Source: Lachnospiraceae bacterium
Lineage (GTDB): Bacteria > Bacillota > Clostridia > Lachnospirales > Lachnospiraceae
Reading direction: 5' to 3'
Length of the DNA: 60,427 nt
NCBI GenBank assembly: GCA_003979345.1
Contig: RYVZ01000021.1
Coordinates: forward strand, 1-60,427
In this document: one piece after another, positions 26,166 through 35,071 of the stretch
Numbering within the stretch: position 1 is the first letter of the stretch
How the letters are laid out: every line of letters starts with the position of its first letter
Position numbers and translations under genes: made by a program
Notes under the pieces: generated by a model
Told to the model about the DNA's origin: nothing
Database searches by the model: none
Seen by the model: only the letters and a program-made list of their open reading frames with translations

Positions 26166-26828
26166 ATGAATGAAAAATTTTGGGATATGAAAAAGGAAAA
26201 GCAGGACCGGATCATGAATGCAGCGATCAGCATATTTGCGACGCAGGGTTATGCGCATGCGAGCACGGATGAAATCGTAAAACGCGCCGGCATCAGCAAG
26301 GGACTGTTGTTTCATTATTTTATCAGCAAGCAGGGGTTGTATGATTTTTTGTATGACTATTTCAGTCGATTCATGAGACTGGAGCTGTCCGGAATCGCCC
26401 AAAGGGAGCGGGAAGGTTTTTTCGAACGCTGTATTGCTATTGAGACGGCAAGAATGCAGGCAATGAAGCAATATCCGTTTATTCAGTGCTTTTTGACCAG
26501 GGCGGATGATGAGGATGCTGCCCTGATCGGAGAAAACTTTGGCGTAGCGCGCAGACAGTACCGTGAGTTTTGCGAGACACTATATATAGGGAAGGAACAA
26601 TATCGTGCGAAGTTTGCGGATCATTATAAAATCTGGCGGAATCTGGAATTGGATGTGTCACAGGGAGCCGCGCGGAGGAATACGATAAACGGAGAGCTTG
26701 ATACCAGGGCATACTTTCTTGAAGTGTCGGAGGTGTATGCGCTGCTTGCGGAGAGGGTGACGGAGAGCGCCTTATTTGCGGACAATGAAGAAGACGCAGA
26801 AATCCCGCAGGAGTCAGAGACAGTATAG
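26166..26828 (+). CDS. TetR/AcrR-family transcriptional regulator
   Basis: A 220-aa regulator. The helix-turn-helix covers about residues 10-58 (RIMNAAISIFATQGYAHAST, then IVKRAGISKGLLFHYF). The remainder is a helical ligand domain rich in aromatic residues, and the C-terminal tail is acidic. The target is not evident: the next gene has its own promoter and the upstream gene points away. Self-regulation through the inverted repeat after its promoter is plausible. The ribosome binding site before the ATG is weak (TGGGG). Confidence 0.85.
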   Translation: MNEKFWDMKKEKQDRIMNAAISIFATQGYAHASTDEIVKRAGISKGLLFHYFISKQGLYDFLYDYFSRFMRLELSGIAQREREGFFERCIAIETARMQAMKQYPFIQCFLTRADDEDAALIGENFGVARRQYREFCETLYIGKEQYRAKFADHYKIWRNLELDVSQGAARRNTINGELDTRAYFLEVSEVYALLAERVTESALFADNEEDAEIPQESETV

Positions 26829-26917
26829 AGCAGGTACAAAAGGACTAAAAAGCAGGGATTTTTTCGAAAAATTTTCTAATTTTATATGAAATCATTTGAT
26901 TGTACTTAGAAAAATAC

Positions 26918-26946
26918 TTTACAACTGGGAAAAAATGTTATATAAC
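26918..26946 (+). promoter_or_regulatory. Promoter of the HPr-like gene
   Basis: TTTACA (26918-26923) and TATAAC (26941-26946) are 17 bp apart, ending about 50 bp before the ATG at 26999. The -10 overlaps the palindrome GTTATATAAC. Confidence 0.6.
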
Positions 26947-26998
26947 TTCTACAACATCTAGTGTAATTGTTGTTTTATGTCAGAAAGGAAGGACAGAA

Positions 26999-27226
26999 AT
27001 GATAACAAAGAAAATTTCAATGACACCTGAGGATGTGAAACAGTTTGTAAATGTTGCGACGAAATGTGATTTTGATATTGATATTTCCAACCGCAGCTTT
27101 GCGGTGGATGCAAAATCGATTGTTGGTGTGTTAGGCTTAGATTTTTCAAGCCCGCTCTACGTCAGCTACGATGGTTATAATGAAGAATTGGAGAAGCTGA
27201 TGCACACCTATGCCTGTGCATCATAA
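26999..27226 (+). CDS. HPr-like protein lacking the phosphorylatable histidine
   Basis: A 75-aa protein with the size and fold pattern of phosphotransferase-system HPr. The region AVDAKSIVGVLGLDF aligns with the HPr helix that carries regulatory Ser46 (KSIMGVMSL) and keeps the serine. The N-terminal active-site motif with His15 (HxRPA) is replaced by VNVATKCDFDID, which has no histidine. It therefore should not carry phosphate from EI to sugars. It may act like Crh, a regulatory-only homologue, though Crh resembles HPr more closely. AGGAAGGA precedes the ATG and a good promoter lies upstream. Confidence 0.7.
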   Translation: MITKKISMTPEDVKQFVNVATKCDFDIDISNRSFAVDAKSIVGVLGLDFSSPLYVSYDGYNEELEKLMHTYACAS

Positions 27227-27398
27227 AGACACACGGATGTGACAACTGTTTCTCTAGGTGGGACACCCCGTTTGGGAAAAGAGAGCATGTAACGGTCTGG
27301 CCTTTGGCTTTATCTGTTACGATTATGGAGCCGTTTCGGTTATGTATTTGCGTAACGCGTGCGGTCATGCTATCATATTCCTGAGCGGGGTGTTTTTT

Positions 27399-30047
27399 AT
27401 GCAGGAACATATTTCAGTCAGGACTTTGGTGGAGTTTCTTATGCGGAGCGGGGATATTGATAACCGGCATGCAGCGCAGTCTGAGAATGCGATGCAGGCG
27501 GGCAGCCGCATGCACCGGGAAATCCAGCGCAGTATGGGACCGGAATACCGCGCGGAGGTCAGTCTGTCCCATATAGTCAGTCTTGGAAGCTATGAGCTTG
27601 TGATAGAAGGCAGGGCGGACGGGATCTTTATGCAGGACGGCGCTGCCACGGTAGATGAGATCAAGGGGACGTACCGGAACCTGCGTGGGATCAGGCAGCC
27701 GGTTCCGGTCCATCTGGCGCAGGCAAAATGCTATGCTTATATGTATGCGCTACAGGAGAAGCTTTCAGAGATCCGGGTGCGTATGACTTACTGTCAATTA
27801 GAGACGGAAGCTGTAAAATATTTTGAGGAAGTATATTCGTTTGAGGAATTGTCTCTTTGGTTTGACGCGCTGATCACGGAGTACCGGAAATGGTCCGATT
27901 ACCGCATGGACTGGCTGGAGCGGCGCAACGCTTCGATCAGGGAGCTTGCATTTCCGTTTCCATACCGGAAAGGACAAAAAGAACTCGTTACCTATGTATA
28001 CCAGACGATCTATCATAAAAGGAAACTGTTTATTGAGGCGCCGACTGGCGTGGGAAAGACGATCTCGACCGTGTATCCGGCGCTCAAAGCGTTGGGGGAG
28101 GGACGCGCGGACAGGCTGTTTTATCTGACGGCAAAAACGATCACGCGGACCGTTGCGGTCGATACCTTGCGTCTGCTTTCGGAAAAAGGTATGCTCTTAA
28201 AGCGTGTCCTGCTTACGGCAAAAGAAAAAATCTGTCCGCAGGCGGAGACTGTCTGTAATCCTGAGGCGTGCACGTATGCAAAGGGGCACTATGACAGGAT
28301 CAATGACTGCCTGTATGAGTGCCTGACGGGAGAAGATAGTTTTTCACGTGAAGTGATAGAGCGTTATGCCGAAAAGCACAGAGTATGTCCGTTTGAGATG
28401 AGTCTGGATATGAGCCTGTTTTCGGATGCTGTGATCTGTGACTATAATTATGTGTTTGATCCACATGTATATCTCAAACGTTTTTTTGGAGAGGGAAATA
28501 CGGAGCGTTATCTTTTTTTGATCGATGAGGCGCATAATCTGGTGGAGCGCGGCAGGGAAATGTACAGCGCTGTCTTGTATAAGGAAGATTTTCTTGAGCT
28601 GAAGCGGGTGATCAGCAAGGCGCTTGAGGGCGGAAGTAAAGGCAGGGACGCGGCGGGCATGCTTACCGATACCATGCAGGAAGAGCATCAGGGAGCCGGA
28701 CAGCTGACACTGGCGGATGCCATGCAGGAAGAACATCAGGGAGCCGGACAGTTGACACTGGCGGATACTGTACGGGAAGGGCATCAGGATATCGGGCAGG
28801 GGAGCGCACAGCTTTATGCCATCAGGCGGCTGCTTGATCAGTGCAATAAGGAGCTGCTTGCCAGAAAGCGGGAGTGCGAGGGCTGTGTGACCGATCCGGA
28901 GCTTGGTAGTTTTACGCTTGCCTTAAACCGGTTGTCGGAAGCAATGGGAAAGTATCTGGAGAATACGGATTCCGGCGGTATGCCCGAACGGGAGGAAATC
29001 TTAGATTTTTATTTTGAGGTGTCTCATTTTTTGATGATCACAGAGCTTGTGGATGAGCACTATGTACCGTATATGCAGTTGGATGAGGAAGGGCGGTTTC
29101 TCGTAAAGCTGTTCTGCGTCGATCCGTCAGGCAATCTTGAGGAGTGCATGGGGCGGGCCGTAAGCAGTGTGCTTTTTTCGGCAACGATGCTTCCAATCCA
29201 ATATTATAAGAAGCTTCTCGGAGGGACATCAGAGGATTATGAGGTATATGCCGGATCGACGTTTGACGACCGGAAGCGCGGGATCTTTATTGCAGATGAT
29301 GTGACAAGCAAGTATACGCGAAGGGGAGAGGATGAATACCGCCGACTTGCAAAATATATCCGGCGGATCGTGGACTGCCGGTATGGGAACTATATGGTTT
29401 TCTTTCCGTCACATCAGTTTTTGCGAAGAGTTTATGAAGTGTTCTCTGAGGAGGAGTATGACGCTTCGTATATGGACTGTATCGTGCAGGAAGGGAATAT
29501 GGATGAGTCCGCAAGGGAGGCATTTTTAGCGCGTTTTTCAGGAACGCAGGGGCAGCAGGCAGAGGGAGAATGCGCGGAAGCGGATGGCAGAGAGGACGCG
29601 TCTCAATGTGAGGAGGCAGGGGACGGTGAGGACGTGTTTCGATGCGAGGAAGCACAGGACCGGTGTCTGATCGGCTTCTGTGTGCTCGGCGGATTGTTTG
29701 GAGAGGGGATCGACTTAAAAAGGGATGCGTTGATCGGTGTGGTCATTGTCGGAACCGGACTGCCGCAGGTATGCGCGGAGCGAACGATACTGAAGGATTA
29801 TTTTGACGGGGACGGCGGCGTTGGCTTTGATTATGCTTACCGGTACCCGGGGATGAATAAGGTGCTGCAGGCGGCGGGCAGGGTCATTCGGACTGCCGAG
29901 GATATCGGGGTCGTGGCGCTTCTTGATTACCGGTTCTGTCATCCTGAGTATCGGGCGATGTTCCCACGCGAATGGGAGAATATGGAACAAGTACGGCTGG
30001 ATACGATCGGCAGACGCATTGAGCGGTTTTGGGATGAGTGGTTGTAA
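27399..30047 (+). CDS. DinG/Rad3-type ATP-dependent DNA helicase with N-terminal nuclease-like region
   Basis: An 882-aa superfamily 2 helicase of the XPD/DinG group. EAPTGVGKT is Walker A and IDEAH is Walker B. Four cysteines in CPQAETVCNPEAC...CLYEC sit where DinG/XPD bind a 4Fe-4S cluster. GLFGEGIDL and QAAGRVIRT are late helicase motifs. The first ~190 residues resemble a PD-(D/E)xK nuclease-like module (IEGRADGIF, TVDEIKGTY). Two in-frame tandem repeats interrupt the protein (about residues 426-465 and 725-755). Likely role: DNA repair or resolving structured DNA. ATG 27399 is chosen because the nuclease-like domain begins there. Confidence 0.85.
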   Translation: MQEHISVRTLVEFLMRSGDIDNRHAAQSENAMQAGSRMHREIQRSMGPEYRAEVSLSHIVSLGSYELVIEGRADGIFMQDGAATVDEIKGTYRNLRGIRQPVPVHLAQAKCYAYMYALQEKLSEIRVRMTYCQLETEAVKYFEEVYSFEELSLWFDALITEYRKWSDYRMDWLERRNASIRELAFPFPYRKGQKELVTYVYQTIYHKRKLFIEAPTGVGKTISTVYPALKALGEGRADRLFYLTAKTITRTVAVDTLRLLSEKGMLLKRVLLTAKEKICPQAETVCNPEACTYAKGHYDRINDCLYECLTGEDSFSREVIERYAEKHRVCPFEMSLDMSLFSDAVICDYNYVFDPHVYLKRFFGEGNTERYLFLIDEAHNLVERGREMYSAVLYKEDFLELKRVISKALEGGSKGRDAAGMLTDTMQEEHQGAGQLTLADAMQEEHQGAGQLTLADTVREGHQDIGQGSAQLYAIRRLLDQCNKELLARKRECEGCVTDPELGSFTLALNRLSEAMGKYLENTDSGGMPEREEILDFYFEVSHFLMITELVDEHYVPYMQLDEEGRFLVKLFCVDPSGNLEECMGRAVSSVLFSATMLPIQYYKKLLGGTSEDYEVYAGSTFDDRKRGIFIADDVTSKYTRRGEDEYRRLAKYIRRIVDCRYGNYMVFFPSHQFLRRVYEVFSEEEYDASYMDCIVQEGNMDESAREAFLARFSGTQGQQAEGECAEADGREDASQCEEAGDGEDVFRCEEAQDRCLIGFCVLGGLFGEGIDLKRDALIGVVIVGTGLPQVCAERTILKDYFDGDGGVGFDYAYRYPGMNKVLQAAGRVIRTAEDIGVVALLDYRFCHPEYRAMFPREWENMEQVRLDTIGRRIERFWDEWL
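28674..28800 (+). repeat. In-frame 48-bp tandem repeat in the helicase gene
   Basis: Units beginning ATGCAGGAAGARCATCAGGG at 28674 and 28722 are nearly identical; a third, diverged unit starts at 28770. Each encodes 16 residues (MQEEHQGAGQLTLADA-like), inserted between the DEAH box and later motifs. Confidence 0.8.
29571..29660 (+). repeat. In-frame 36-bp tandem repeat in the helicase gene
   Basis: Units begin at 29571, 29607 and 29643 (TGYGMGGARGC-like start), each encoding CxEAxxxEDxxx. Two full units and part of a third make a Cys/Glu/Asp-rich loop. Confidence 0.65.
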
Positions 30048-30111
30048 TGAGTTAACTTCAATTGTTATACGTAAGTCAGGTAATTTTAGCTGCAAAGAAA
30101 GAGAGGACTGT

Positions 30112-30365
30112 ATGAATCAAATCCTGTGATTTCATAATCCCGATGAAGAAAATGGCTATCTCAGCGATTGGTATCCTTCCTGTTTTACGCTGGACAAGAT
30201 CACATTTTCGTCAATGGAGCAGTATATGATGTATCGCAAGGCAGTCTGCGTTCACGACAGCGATATTGTGCCTTCAAATCCTTGCCACAGATGACGTTGC
30301 CCGTATCAAGGAACTCGGATGGCTGTATCGGGGTATGTTGACGCGCGTGCTTCCGGAGGGGGGCC
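30112..30365 (+). pseudogene. NADAR-family (YbiA-like) pseudogene
   Basis: The start MNQIL is followed by an in-frame TGA (30127-30129). The same frame then reads FHNPDEENGYLSDWYPS and FSSMEQYMMYRKA, hallmarks of the NADAR (YbiA) family of N-glycosidases acting on riboflavin intermediates or ADP-ribose-like compounds. After about 30260 the frame shifts, and the adjacent frame carries LQILATDDVARIKELG, the expected continuation. The 3' half is gone, running into the end of the endonuclease IV gene. One nonsense codon, one frameshift and truncation make a pseudogene. The ATG has a GAGAGGA site, so loss seems recent. Confidence 0.8.
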
Positions 30366-30367
30366 TG

Positions 30368-31222
30368 CTATCTGAGCAGGGCAATTTCTTCTTTATAAGG
30401 AGGAAGTGTCTGACCGGGATGCTCCGGGTCGGGGCGGTAGGGTGTTTCCAGAATTTTTGGAACGGAAACAAAATCCGCGTGATGGACAATGGCATGGAGG
30501 GCGTCAAAGCCAATGAAGCCCTCTCCGATATTGGCGTGGCGGTCCTTGTGACTACCGCGCTCGTTTTTGCTGTCGTTGATGTGGAATACGGCAATCTGAT
30601 CCTTTCCGATCAGACGGTCAAACTGCCCAATCACACTGTCAAAATCATGCACGATGTCATAGCCGGCATCATGGATGTGACAGGTGTCAAAGCAGACGCG
30701 CAGCCGGTTGTTCTGCACGACGCCGTCATAGATTGCCGCGAGCTCTTCAAACGTTCTGCCGATCTCGGAACCTTTTCCTGCCATTGTCTCCAGTGCGATC
30801 ATGCCGTCGGGACAGGCGTCTAACACTTCGTTTAACCCCTTGATGACGCTTTGCGTCCCTGCATCAACACCCGCACCGACATGTGCGCCGGGATGAAGAA
30901 TTAAGATTTTGGAGCCCATGGCGGTGCTTCGTTTCAGTTCTAAAGTTAAAAACTGGACTGCAAGTTCAAAAATCTCCGGCTTTACGGTGTTGGCAAGGTT
31001 GATGATATAGGGAGCATGGATGACGATTTCCCTGATGTCATGTTCGTGAAGACAGGTCCAGCCCTCGCCGACCTTTAATTCTTCAACCGGGCGGCGCTTG
31101 GTATTCTGCGGCGCGCCGGTATAGAGCATCAGCGTATTGGCGCCGTATGAGACGGCTTCTTTTGCGGAGCCGAGAAAAAAGTCCGGAGCATTCATGCTCA
31201 CATGGGAACCGAGTAAGATCAT
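30368..31222 (-). CDS. nfo: Endonuclease IV (apurinic/apyrimidinic endonuclease)
   Basis: A 284-aa AP endonuclease with a TIM-barrel fold and three zinc ions, which cuts 5' to abasic sites and also repairs damaged 3' ends. GSHVSM opens the protein. HAPYIINLA, HPGAHVG, LETMAGKG, CFDTCHIHDAGYD, HINDSK and GSHKDRHANIGEG supply the histidine, glutamate and aspartate metal ligands expected of the family. An AAAGGAGG site precedes the ATG. It could act after the DNA glycosylase encoded at 12.1 kb, though the two are far apart and not co-transcribed. Confidence 0.95.
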   Translation of the reverse strand: MILLGSHVSMNAPDFFLGSAKEAVSYGANTLMLYTGAPQNTKRRPVEELKVGEGWTCLHEHDIREIVIHAPYIINLANTVKPEIFELAVQFLTLELKRSTAMGSKILILHPGAHVGAGVDAGTQSVIKGLNEVLDACPDGMIALETMAGKGSEIGRTFEELAAIYDGVVQNNRLRVCFDTCHIHDAGYDIVHDFDSVIGQFDRLIGKDQIAVFHINDSKNERGSHKDRHANIGEGFIGFDALHAIVHHADFVSVPKILETPYRPDPEHPGQTLPPYKEEIALLR

Positions 31223-31310
31223 AGAAAACCTCCTGGAAATACATTTGACACAGACTGCATATCAGCCCGGCGGGGCGAAAGTCTGTTCATGATCATTTCA
31301 TAAACAGGAT

Positions 31311-31515
31311 AACATACATTCTACAAAAACGAAACAGGCCAGCATACATTCTACAAAAACGAAACAGGCCAGCATACATTCTACAAAAACGAACAGGCCA
31401 GCATACATTCTACAAAAGCGAACAGGCCAGCATACATTCTACAAAACGAAACAGGCCGGCATACATTCTACAAAAACGAAACAGACCGGCATACGTTCTT
31501 CAAAAGCGAAAGTGC
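31311..31515. repeat. Intergenic 29-30-bp tandem repeat array
   Basis: About seven head-to-tail copies begin at 31311, 31341, 31371, 31400, 31429, 31458 and 31488, with core CATACATTCTACAAAAACGA. Lengths alternate between 30 and 29 bp, so no frame is kept and it is non-coding. There are no spacers. A second, shorter repeat (CATTCCGAAA about every 24 bp, 31520-31583) follows and runs into the 3' end of the ABC transporter gene. Together they fill the 346-bp gap between nfo and that gene. Confidence 0.9.
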
Positions 31516-31568
31516 GCAGGTTCATTCCGAAACACTTCGGCGGACTCATTCCGAAATCTTCAGCCGAC

Positions 31569-33299
31569 TCATCCCGAAACATTCCCCGCTTCCAAACGGA
31601 TGATACGGTCGTATCCGTTGACGCAGGAGTCGCTTAATTTATGCGATACAAACAGGCAGGTCACATCCCGCAGCGTAAGGATCAGCATTTCAATCTTCTC
31701 CGCCATGCCGCTGTCCAATGCGGAAGTCGCCTCATCAAACAACAAAATCTTTTTTTGATGGTAAAGTGCACGGGCGATCGCGATACGCTGGCGCTCGCCG
31801 CCTGAGAAATTCGCGCCGTTTTCGCCTGCCAATGCCTGCAGCCCGCCGTCAGTGCGGCTTATAACCTCTTCCAGTCCGGCTTCACGTACCGCAAATGCCA
31901 GCCGCTCCGGATCTTTTTCCCGAAACAGACAGATATTCTTTTCGATCGTATCATTAAAAAGAAAAACATTCTGACCGACATAAGCGCATTCCTTAAAAAA
32001 ACACCCGTATTCTTTTAACTCTGTTCTGTCTATAAAGATTTGTCCGTCGTATGACGGGTAGTACTGCATCAATAGCTTGAGGATTGTGGATTTTCCGCTG
32101 CCGCTGTCGCCGGTCAGCGCATATTTTTTTCCTTTTTCCAAAGTAAGGTTCAAGTGGGACAGAACATTATGCTGCCCGTAGGAAAAAGAAACGTCCTGAA
32201 ATACGATGTCGTGACCGCTGTCTGATAAGGATGCTGCCAGATCTGCCGCATTGCCTTTTGCCCGATCCGGCGAAATGGAAGCGGCGTGACCGGTCCGGTC
32301 CGGAAGAATGGGTGAGGCATGCTTCGTGGGAACAGAAAGAGCGGGGGTTATGCATGTGCCATGTTCCTGTAACAGTTCTGTGATCTGCATTAAGACCGGT
32401 CGGACAGAAGTGAAAAGTCCGAACATGGAGGTTAGCTGCGAGGCAGGTGAAATGACCTGTCCGGACAGCTGTGTGACAGCGACGATGCTCCCTAAGGTGA
32501 TATAGCCCTTTGCCGCCAGAAACCCGGCAAACAGCATGATCAGAAACTGCGTCAGGATGGACGCCGTATTAGCGATTCCCTGAAGTTTTGCCATTTCACA
32601 TCCCTGCCGGTATTTGGAATGTTCCGCCTGTGTCAGACGTTCTAAGCAGCGTGACTCCAGCTCTTTTTCAATGGAGTAGTTTTTGATCAGCTCATAACCG
32701 TCTAATAGTTCGTTTACCTCTGTTTGATAATCGGCAGCCTTTTCTGCGGCAGTCTTCTGTGTTTCGGCTAATTTTTTTGAGAACATCTTAGGAATCATGG
32801 TAGGTACAAACGTGCAGACGAGCGAAAAAAGAGCGACGAGCGGGTTTGTCACAATTAAAACGACAGCGGCGAGCGTCATGCTCAGGATGGACTCATAGAT
32901 GGAAAAGAAATTTTTGAACGCGTTTTCTTCAACCAGACTCATATTATGATTCAGTATGGCAATATAAGTCCCTTTGGAATCCTGATGGTAGGATACCATG
33001 TCTTTTTGTAAAACGGCGTGCATCACATCCCGTTTTAGCGCAGTCATGGCATTCATGATACATCTGCCTTTCAGCCTGCCTGTCAAAAATACGGATAGAC
33101 CTAAGAGGATTGCGTAAAGGATACAGGCGATCAGAATGGTTTTTAAGGGCGACGTGTCGCCGCTCTGAATGCTGCCGGATACAGCGTCGATCAGCAGACT
33201 TAACAGCACTGCGACAAAGATGACGAGCAGTGTTTGCAGGGTCTGCATGATCAACGCTGGTACAAAACAGATGTTATTCTTTGTAAGATAAGATTTCAT
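31569..33299 (-). CDS. ABC exporter, fused permease and ATPase
   Basis: A 576-aa half-transporter of the MsbA/LmrA layout, expected to work as a dimer. Residues about 1-310 form the six-helix membrane domain. The nucleotide-binding domain has GDSGSGKST (Walker A, about 390), FSGGERQR (signature, about 495) and ILLFDEATSALD (Walker B). Between the two lies a proline/aspartate-rich linker with a loose repeat (HASPILPDRTG, HAASISPDRAKG). No N-terminal peptidase domain is seen. The ATG follows GGGAGG. It lies 91 bp downstream of an HTH/TPR regulator on the same strand, which suggests regulated export of a peptide or drug. Confidence 0.88.
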   Translation of the reverse strand: MKSYLTKNNICFVPALIMQTLQTLLVIFVAVLLSLLIDAVSGSIQSGDTSPLKTILIACILYAILLGLSVFLTGRLKGRCIMNAMTALKRDVMHAVLQKDMVSYHQDSKGTYIAILNHNMSLVEENAFKNFFSIYESILSMTLAAVVLIVTNPLVALFSLVCTFVPTMIPKMFSKKLAETQKTAAEKAADYQTEVNELLDGYELIKNYSIEKELESRCLERLTQAEHSKYRQGCEMAKLQGIANTASILTQFLIMLFAGFLAAKGYITLGSIVAVTQLSGQVISPASQLTSMFGLFTSVRPVLMQITELLQEHGTCITPALSVPTKHASPILPDRTGHAASISPDRAKGNAADLAASLSDSGHDIVFQDVSFSYGQHNVLSHLNLTLEKGKKYALTGDSGSGKSTILKLLMQYYPSYDGQIFIDRTELKEYGCFFKECAYVGQNVFLFNDTIEKNICLFREKDPERLAFAVREAGLEEVISRTDGGLQALAGENGANFSGGERQRIAIARALYHQKKILLFDEATSALDSGMAEKIEMLILTLRDVTCLFVSHKLSDSCVNGYDRIIRLEAGNVSG

Positions 33300-33314
33300 A
33301 ATTAGAACCTCCCG

Positions 33315-33363
33315 TTTCAGATGTTTTTCAGATGCTATCATGATACAGGGGGGTTATCTGAAA
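33315..33363 (-). promoter_or_regulatory. TTTCAGAT box cluster upstream of the ABC exporter
   Basis: TTTCAGAT occurs at 33315-33322 and 33326-33333 as an 11-bp-spaced direct repeat, and its complement ATCTGAAA at 33356-33363. The three sites lie in the 91-bp gap between the regulator and exporter genes, around a TATCAT that may be the -10 element. This is a candidate binding site for the adjacent regulator. Confidence 0.5.
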
Positions 33364-33390
33364 TTCCATATCGGATGATGTAAATTTGTC

Positions 33391-34287
33391 TTACAGCGTT
33401 TGATATAAGTCCTCAGCCAGACCGATAAATGCGGCTTTTTCCTGCAATTTCAGAAAAGGGATGATGATGGAAAGCAGTTCCCGGCATTCCTCCTTCCGCC
33501 CAAGCCTTAGCAGCAGCTTTGCCTTGAAGTATTGAAGTTCCGCAAACATGACCTGATAGGGAGATTCTTTGCTGATCGTGACTGCCTGTTCGCAGATTTT
33601 GAGCGCGTCCTCGTAGGCTTCTTCATTTTCCAAAAGCTGGGACAGATTGATCATGGCGTTCAAGAGCAGCTCTAAATCGTTCCGGAATGCATGCTGGTGG
33701 CGGAGGAGATTTTCGGTGAGCGCCTCTGCAAGAGCCATCGCCTTTGTACTTTCTTTGTTTTGAAAGCGGGCGGCGCAGAGGGCGTTTAACAGATTCGCCT
33801 CCGTGACGGTCAGCGGCACATCAGGAAAATGGGTATAGGAAAAGTCTTTTTTGGTGAGAGCAAGACCCTGCTGTAACCGTTCAATGATCTCGCAGAGCGG
33901 GGCTGTCCCGCCCTGAAGGGCGATGACCGATTGCAGCAGGATGTAAAGCTGCTTTGTCCGGACATCCGTGATCGCTGTGCTGTCTATTTTGGAAAGCAGT
34001 GCAGCTGCCCTGTTAAGATCGCCGCTGTTCACTGCCGTGCCGATTCTTTTTAACTGCTGCTCTGTCTCTGAGTCCCGCCTCTCCCGGGAGGTGTTGGCAG
34101 TCTGATACAGATCGCTTCCGAGGCGTTCAAGGAGCTGGTTAATGATCCTGTCCGAGGGCATCTGCGTGCCTGATTCGATACGCGAGATCGTTACGCTGGA
34201 GCAGATTCCGTCCGCGAGCTCTTCCTGTGTCAGGTTTTGTTCTTTTCGAAGGTGGCGTATGATTTCGCCAATTGCGTATTTTTCCAT
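33391..34287 (-). CDS. Rgg/PlcR-like regulator with HTH and TPR repeats
   Basis: A 298-aa protein. Residues about 5-60 are a Cro/C1 helix-turn-helix (LTQEELADGICSSVTISRIESG, with the RNPP-like SGTQMPS after it). The remainder is helical TPR-like repeats, as in Rgg, PlcR and related regulators that bind short exported peptides. The ATG at 34287 is preceded by CAGGAGGA. It is immediately followed by an ABC exporter gene. No obvious pheromone gene is seen beside it, so peptide sensing is inferred from the fold and context only. Confidence 0.75.
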   Translation of the reverse strand: MEKYAIGEIIRHLRKEQNLTQEELADGICSSVTISRIESGTQMPSDRIINQLLERLGSDLYQTANTSRERRDSETEQQLKRIGTAVNSGDLNRAAALLSKIDSTAITDVRTKQLYILLQSVIALQGGTAPLCEIIERLQQGLALTKKDFSYTHFPDVPLTVTEANLLNALCAARFQNKESTKAMALAEALTENLLRHQHAFRNDLELLLNAMINLSQLLENEEAYEDALKICEQAVTISKESPYQVMFAELQYFKAKLLLRLGRKEECRELLSIIIPFLKLQEKAAFIGLAEDLYQTL

Positions 34288-34372
34288 GAGTATCCTCCTG
34301 ATATGTGGCGCATACGGAAAAGGTATGATAACGAATTTGGAGTCTGGAAGCACAGATCACCTAAAGACGGAT

Positions 34373-34804
34373 TTATTTGGCAGAAGCAGACCTTCGGTAT
34401 CTGCATTTCGGGAAACGGGAACAACCGTAAAATTGTTCTCCCGTGTGTGCTCCTTTTGCTGCGGTACGAAGTATTAGATTCGCACCGCATTTTGGACAGA
34501 TTAGCTGATTACTGTGTTCTTGTGTGAAGTCCGTTCTTTTTTCTTGGATTGTCGCTTTGCTATGAGACATTACTTGAGTCGCCGCTTTGCTGTGAGGCAC
34601 ATTAGAAAAATCAGCGCTGTTTTGCGCATTTGGCGTTGACTGCTTTTGAGAGGCGGCTTGCTTGCTGCCTTGCTTTGTGTGAATGATATCGTCAATATGC
34701 TGCAATTTTGTAGCAGCATCCACCTGTGTATAAGGATAAAGTGTTTCGCAAACGTACTTAATTTCTCGGCATGGGTGGTACCATCCTCCGTAGAAAGTGG
34801 TCAT
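34373..34804 (-). pseudogene. C-terminal remnant of a NERD/topoisomerase-type zinc-finger protein
   Basis: The last ~45 residues form a topoisomerase-type zinc finger (ICPKCGANLILRTA, then GEQFYGCSRFPKCRY) with its four cysteines. Upstream, YVCETLYPYTQVDAATKLQHI resembles the segment joining a NERD nuclease-related domain to such a finger. The NERD domain itself is missing: upstream codons up to 35062 do not look like protein. There is no ribosome binding site before ATG 34804. I read it as the 3' end of a truncated gene. The Q/S-rich middle (KQAASQKQSTPNAQNS) is low-complexity. Confidence 0.65.
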
Positions 34805-35071
34805 TGTGATGGATAGTGTATCATATTTGTAATGTAATGCGCAAGGTAACTGCTGCGAAGAGAGTGTTATTTTATTTGGCTGATAACGAATAAACCGAAA
34901 ACGAATATAAGTTACTGCTGTGCATCGCCGCTTCACCACGAAAATAAGTAGGTGACATAATCTGGAACCACAAAATATGGGATTGACCGGATCAGACAAC
35001 CGTTGGAGCGAAAATGCAGGGTGTACATGCAGAAAATGAATTAACCATGTGTCATATGACATGTCAGTCGA
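34805..35071. other. Non-coding stretch upstream of the DnaA-box-like cluster
   Basis: About 270 bp with no gene I can support. A perfect 12-bp palindrome, TGTCATATGACA (35050-35061), sits at its right end. It may be the remains of the deleted part of the zinc-finger gene, but no frame there is convincing. Confidence 0.35.

Noticed and set aside
31311..31515. CRISPR array
   Set aside because: The ~30-bp units are directly abutting with no spacers and no cas genes are present. It is a simple tandem repeat.
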